DNA from: Smittia aterrima
Lineage: Eukaryota; Arthropoda; Insecta; Diptera; Chironomidae
Direction of reading: 5' to 3'
Length of the DNA: 64,000 nucleotides
Assembly (NCBI GenBank): GCA_033063855.1
Contig: CP093829.1
Coordinates: 382,243 to 446,242 of the forward strand
Below are positions 58,761 to 64,000 of this stretch, one piece after another; the stretch's first letter is position 1, and the number at the start of each line of letters is the position of its first letter. The translations under genes were made by a program, and so were the position numbers. The notes beneath the pieces are model-generated. The model did no database searches and had not been told where the DNA came from. It saw only the letters and a list, made by a program, of their open reading frames with translations.

Positions 58761-61700
58761 TGTGATGCAAAATAAATTTTTGTTTTTTTTTACGTTCTCA
58801 CGGTCAAGTTTTTTCTTTGGATTTTTGTTTTTAACATTTTATGCTTGATTTGTTATCCAATCATTCACTTTTGCTAAGTCAGCATTTCGGATATCATTGT
58901 AAAAGTCTTGATAGATGTGATGACAACTAAAAGATTCATTCATGATTGTAGAAGATTGTTTAGAAAGACTTTGATTTGACGGCTCACGGGAAAGAGAAGT
59001 TGAAAAGCTCACAGACAGTTCGTTTCATTCATTTCAAGTAAATCGTTTCGATGAGAGAAGATAGAAAAGCCGCAAACCGAGCTCTGTAGCTTGTGGTTGA
59101 TCTTTAAGCCAATGACGACATTGAGATTTTAGAAACATTGAAACAAAGCATCATTTCAGGTAAAAGTTTCATTTCACGCTACGCTCGCTATCACAACGCA
59201 AAACCGGTTCAAGAGGATTTTTTTCAAGTGCAAAACTGCAATTTGCTTTGAAATCGAAAGTGGAATGTGGGATCATTGCGTCACCCTCTGTTCGTCGTTG
59301 AAATTTATTATGCAAGCTCGCAGAAGCGTTTGAATTTATTTTTGCAATGCCACACCATAGACGAAGAATCGAATTAGCATAAATTTATGTTTGTTCCAAT
59401 GCCGGCTCAGTGATCTAGTCAAGTTGGTAATGCAAGATTGAAAAAGGTGAAGGTGAGCCCTTGCTATGCTACATTAGCCGACAACGAAATAAACAACAGC
59501 AAACTTCCACTCCTACACTTGCTTCTATTCATTTGTCGGAATTCTGTGTGAAAATACAATTTTGTGACGGATGAACTGAATGAAAACCGACGAGCGCCAT
59601 TCATCCGACTCTTCGATTGTAAAACCTAAAGAATTTTTCCGTCTTCGATGTAATCAGCTGGTGCTAAAACTTTTTAAGAGCTTCATCCGCTCGACGACTT
59701 TTCTTTGAAATAATTAATTAGTGTGTCGAGTTGAACCGTTATCGATATAATCTCATCAAGGGAAATGACTTTGAAGTTTTAAAAAAGAAATTAAATTTGA
59801 ATTTATCGGCAATTATTTCGATTCGTTTTGTGAACAACAACACCAGCAGCAGCGTCATATGAGCTGGTCCAATAAATTCAACTTCTATTGTGTGAGAGTC
59901 ACTTTTGTTCACGGTTCTCTACCAAAACTATCCGGTCGCAAACTTTTGTTTTGTTTTTGTTGTAACTTTTTATTTGCATGTGCATTTCATGAACTTCAAC
60001 TGGCGGTAATTTGCTTCAAATTGCGATACTGCATTAGATGATTGATTTGGAAATGAACAGAGCTCCGACTTTTATGGTTGTCGAAATTAGATTAGTTGTT
60101 TCATAAGACGCCAACACGTAATTGAAATGGGGCCATCACGAACTACTCGTCTTCTGAGATTTAGAAACGAGTGACTCGCATCTTAAAATATAGAAAAGTC
60201 AGTAATCCATCGATCGAAATTACTTCAGCGACAACAGCGGGAGGCCAAAAACCCGTTTGTGAGCTTCTTCAACCTCTTTTTCATTTGACGAACTTTTTTC
60301 GGTTCTTTCTTTCGTAAATGTATTTTGGCAAAATTCGGACAAGAGCACTGACCAATTTATTCTTTGCTTCAACTTCTTTTCTTTTCTTTCTTCGCAAAAC
60401 ACTCTCGCGTGATTGAGCTTAGTCGATGCTCTCGCAATTTACGTCCGCACGAATCAACCGTCGAAATAAAACTGATTTTATTTTATTTATTTTTTTCGCC
60501 TTTCGCTTTTCCAGCTCTTCGTAATTTGTATATTTTCAATGGCAGAATTAGACAAGGGAGGAGGTACTCGGAGTTGGGAATTCCTCAGACTTTTAACGAA
60601 ATGACTCAATAAATTATTAAATCTTGATTAGCGGTCCCCTCAACTTCAACCACAATATTGCATTCTCTTGGAATTTGCATCTCCGTGTAATTTACAACAT
60701 TGCGTGATAATAGTTTTGAAGCATTAAATCAGCAGCCAACTTCCTTTTCTCTCCCACTCAAGAGAAACCTGATTTTTGCATCTGATCGATTCAATCTCTT
60801 GCAGAGACACAAAGACGAGTAGCTGAAGACGGAAGGAAAGCGATTCGCGAGACAAATTACTGCGTTACATAGTCACTGATGATGGTGGATTAGGTTAATT
60901 AACCATCATTCGATTACGCGATCAAGGTGTAGCGCTTAATTTCAGGTAACTAAAAGCTTTGTTGGTGATTTTTTTATTTTTGTTATCAATACGTCAAGTT
61001 TAGGAATTCAAACCGCATACGTGAACAACAATAAACGACCATCGAATGTTTAACAAACTAAAGCGTACATAAATGGAATGAGTAATGACCCAGAAAAATT
61101 TTATTTGATGGTCTGAGACTAACAAATTCTTTTAGAAAGCAGTGATTTCGATTAAAGCCGAAAATTGCTTCGATTGAGAAGTGTTAACTTGAGAGAGATT
61201 TATTTAATTGATCGCCCAATTAAAATCAACGACATTCAATTGTTTATAAAATTAGCCGAAAAAATATTTACGTTTGTTTCCATGATTGCATGTGATCCGA
61301 CGATTCACACTCAAAGCGAAATTTGATGAAGCATGACGAAGCTGAGACTTTGTTTTACTCTTCTCGTCAAATGCTCTATTGTTAAATATTTTTTTTTGCC
61401 GCAGTATCGACGAATTAACATTTAAGCATCACGACGAAAACGTGTCGGCGAGAAATGTAATTATTGAATCGAATTAAGAGCAATCGAGTTGATTCCATTA
61501 TTTATTCCACGCTTCACTTAATAGCGGTTGAAGTGACAATTGATAAGCTGTTCGATTATCTCGAACATTAGCAAGTCGAATTCTTCAAATCGATTGAAAC
61601 TTACGAGATCTCTCCATTTCTGATGTCGCCAAAGTGCTGCACCGAACTGCCAAATATTCCGAGAAAGTCCGAGAATTATTCCCGAAAACTCAAGCTTGAT

Positions 61701-61874
61701 TTTACAGTTTCAGCAAGTTTTCTTTTTACCAGCGAGACGAGTTAATGTGGCAACAAATTATTTCTTACTTTGGAGTTCCTCCAAATTCACTTAATTACTT
61801 TCAATTTTAAAAAATTATAAAATTGCATTGCGTCGTGGGAAAAGTGACATTTGGCAAATGAATTTGGCACTCAC
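58761..61874 (-). other. Intron/upstream DNA between the two aminopeptidase 5' halves
   Basis: This 3.1-kb stretch lacks any second set of catalytic exons; the frames seen are short and featureless. It would be the long intron of the distal isoform and also contain the promoter of the proximal isoform just above 58760. Confidence 0.55.
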
Positions 61875-63241
61875 CTGTCGTTACCATTTTCATCTTTGTA
61901 AGAACTTCGATAGAGACCAACGATCTTGCCAATCATTGATCCCTCGAATTCCAATTCTAACAAATATTCATCTCCTGGTGCGATCGTTTCACTCAAAGTG
62001 ACTTTGACTTGTTCCAATTCAGTTATCAGTTGGTGATTCTAATGATTTGTTTCATTTAAAATTTGCTAGATATTGATTAAGTCATTTGAATTTTACCAAA
62101 GCACGGACACTTGAGGCTGGTGCAGAGAAAGTTGATTTTGTGATGCTGAGCTCGTGAGAGTGAAGAATAATTTCATTTGTAGCTTCCGTAACTGTTAAAG
62201 TAATTTTGACAAGTCCACTGAATCCTCCATTCTCAGCTCCAGGAGTTAAATCAGGATTGATCAACAAATCGTAATGTGTTGGAAAAACCGAATCCACCAA
62301 TCGCAAATTCTGTTGAAAAAGATTTGAAATTTTTGGTGAAAAAAAAATGATTTTTGAGCTTTTGAAAAGCTTTGAAGAGCTTTTAAGTTTGGAGAGCTTT
62401 TAAACAAGAGACTTTTCATTATCAAATATAATTTCTCATTATCGAACTTGAATGTATTTATATTTAGTTGGGACAAATATTTATTTTGAAATTGTGGGAG
62501 GAAAATACACAAATTTTCAATTTTCAAAACATTTTCAAAGAGCAATGAAAGCAAAGCAGAAGTTAAGCATATCGTCTTCTTCTGACATGTGTCTCAGCTA
62601 CCTTATCCCCGTTCGGTGGATTTTCAGTTGGCGCTGCAGTTGGTGGTGGTTCAGTTGGTGCTGCAGTTGGTGGTGGTTCAGTTGGTGCTGCAGTTGGTGG
62701 TGCTTCAGATGGCGGTCCAGTTGGCGCTGGAGTTGGCGCTGGAGTTGGGTGTAAAGCATTTTCAAGCTCAGTAATTCTATTCTCAAGCTTGACGTTGATG
62801 GCAGCTACGATTCAAAAATAATGATTACTGACAATTGTGTTTCATTTCAAGAACTTTTTACCCAAAGTCCATGTAGAAACCATGAGAGAGAAAGCAACAA
62901 GGCCCAAGATGGTTGTCAACTTGTTGTTCCCGATCCAGGCTAAAAAGTAAAAGGATTATAATTCTCTAGGATCTCAAAGTAATTGAAGGCTTCATCGAAT
63001 TCAATTGGCAGCTGATTGTGACCACCTTATAATAATTTATCTTTTGTTTGAGCTGATAAGATAAATACAAAGGTGAATTTCTCTGCTTTGTGACCACTTC
63101 ATGCATCCAATGACATTTTTTTGATCAACTCCAATTGTTTTTCAAGTCGTAATTGCTCTACAGCTTTATTACCTTAGTAATACTAAGAAAAATGTATTAC
63201 TCACTTAATGTCGAGTCGAGGCAAGCTCCGCATTTCGTCAT
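61875..63241 (-). CDS. Distal alternative 5' exons of the aminopeptidase N locus
   Basis: Five minus-strand exons: 63241-63205, 62939-62862, 62804-62602, 62309-62097 and 62038-61875. They encode a short cytoplasmic N-terminus (MTKCGACLDSTL), a membrane anchor (KLTTILGLVAFSLMVSTWTLG), a Pro/Thr-rich stalk, and the beginning of the M1 N-terminal domain (LRLVDSVFPTHYDLLINPDL ... GLYRSSYKDENGNDR). The last exon ends in phase 2 (AG), exactly like the proximal exon ending ...KNSTR, and so fits the shared exon at 57708. The joined product would be 985 residues. The alternative is a 5' fragment of a separate, truncated gene, but every splice site and frame is intact. No transcript evidence is available. 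Confidence 0.75.
62625..62750 (-). repeat. 27-bp coding minisatellite (PPPTAAPTE repeats)
   Basis: Nearly perfect tandem copies of a 27-bp unit encode Pro/Thr/Ala-rich nonapeptides, followed by two PTPA-type short repeats. In the distal aminopeptidase isoform this forms a mucin-like stalk likely to be O-glycosylated. Copy number may vary between individuals. Confidence 0.8.
63038..63064. promoter_or_regulatory. GATA-site cluster in distal intron 1
   Basis: TTATCT (63038-63043), TGATAA (63054-63059) and AGATAA (63059-63064) are three WGATAR sites in 27 bp. GATA factors drive many midgut genes in insects; use here is inferred. Confidence 0.35.
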
Positions 63242-64000
63242 CTTTCCGTTTTATTGATTAGATTCCTTTACAAAAAATATTTAATATTATTACACGTCGA
63301 CTTTTCAAATAGAACTGAATCAGAAAAATTATAAATCGTCGTTTTCACTCAACACACAACCACTACAGTCTTAAGGTTAGATAACTTATCAGTCATGTTA
63401 TCAAAAGCTCTCTCATTCATTCATTTTCTGTTATTGCGACTGTTTAAAGGTTTTCCACTTGTTCGTGTAGAAAACTTCATTATTAACGACAAGTCACGAT
63501 GTTTCATTCTTGTCAAAACAATTGGGAACTTCACTTAAACATTATTTGGATCCTCGAATCAATATTCGAGCACGGAAATTGATTTTTTGTTGAGGAGTTA
63601 ATTGTCCATTTAATTAGTTTCTTTCTAAAACATTCTCATTTTTATTTATTATCCTTGAAACAGTTGCACTAACAATCACAAACACATTCTGGTAGAAATT
63701 ATTTAAATTAAATATTTATTCACCGTCGCCTTTAAGACTTAACCGAAGTTAAGTAAGATTTTTCACAAACTTTTTTCACTTTTGAGGAATCGAAACTCTT
63801 TCCTCCACCAAACTCCCGATTTCTTGAAAATCTTCGAAGAGACTAGTCTAGTCAAGATGTTTTAAGACGATTTTATAGCCATTGTGAAATAACAAAAGGC
63901 ATCGAATAAAATTTATGGTCGACACTTGAAGTTATCAGTTGCCATTGCTTGTAATTACGGTACAATCAATGAAGTAGATAAGCCAACAATGAAACTTGTT
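63242..64000 (-). other. Upstream region of the distal aminopeptidase start
   Basis: No coding signal was found. On the minus strand a TTTATAATT with a following TTCAGTTC (about 63313-63335) suggests initiation, but the spacing is too short for a standard TATA-initiator pair. GATA sites lie just upstream. Confidence 0.4.
63379..63403. promoter_or_regulatory. GATA-site cluster upstream of the distal first exon
   Basis: AGATAA (63379-63384), TTATCA (63386-63391) and TTATCA (63398-63403) are three GATA-factor sites in 25 bp, about 140 bp above the distal start codon. Confidence 0.4.

Noticed and set aside
63737..63754. ACTTAAC...GTTAAGT small palindrome
   Set aside because: Seven-base arms are expected by chance in AT-rich DNA.
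1..64000. CRISPR arrays, bacterial operons, tRNA or rRNA genes
   Set aside because: No regularly spaced repeats, no B-box-bearing cloverleaf and no rRNA blocks were found; the DNA is spliced eukaryotic.

Overview
The window looks like nuclear DNA of a dipteran insect, probably a nematoceran and possibly a chironomid midge; I infer this and did not search for it. It is AT-rich, most introns are 50-200 bp with GT-AG ends, and the gene set is animal: an Ig/FN3/DB adhesion-type receptor, FBXL6, kazrin, RpL8, an arthropod-type ABCH half-transporter, insect gustatory receptors and M1 aminopeptidase N. All exon joins below were read by hand from splice sites and reading phase, and every multi-exon model closes in frame.

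Layout. 1-11417 has no convincing coding gene and is best read as 5' leader, long first intron and control DNA of the next gene. 11439-16364 (+) encodes a 1430-residue single-pass Ig/FN3/DB-module protein. 17533-19748 (+) is an FBXL6-type F-box/LRR protein. 21503-23540 (-) is a small secreted C-type lectin with a 10-nt microexon and a readable TATA/initiator promoter. 26068-28973 (+) is kazrin (coiled coil plus three SAM domains), and 29794-30810 (+) is ribosomal protein L8. 31722-34006 (+) is an ABCH half-transporter.

34160-55072 (+) is a tandem array of eleven apparently intact gustatory receptor (7tm_7) genes plus at least one decayed copy. GR1-GR7 are close paralogues with the same exon lengths (342, 263 and 475 nt plus a short last exon). 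GR8 is diverged, and GR9-GR11 form a second subgroup with a different intron layout. Several spacers carry a decayed copy of the 3' end of the neighbouring ABCH gene, so the duplicating unit appears to have been 'ABCH tail + receptor'. Two unrelated genes sit inside the array: an intronless antisense CCDC42-like coiled-coil gene with retroposition marks in intron 1 of GR1, and a secreted phospholipase-B/GDSL lipase gene between GR2 and GR3.

55225-63241 (-) is one aminopeptidase N locus that appears to have two alternative 5' halves. A proximal set (57789-58760) and a distal set (61875-63241) each encode a membrane anchor and the start of the N-terminal domain, and each ends in the same splice phase before one shared set of catalytic exons (55225-57708). 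The distal form carries a Pro/Thr-rich repeat stalk. The most notable observations are this two-headed peptidase locus, the receptor array that copied the tail of a transporter gene, the nested retrogene, and a 120-bp foldback element in the array.
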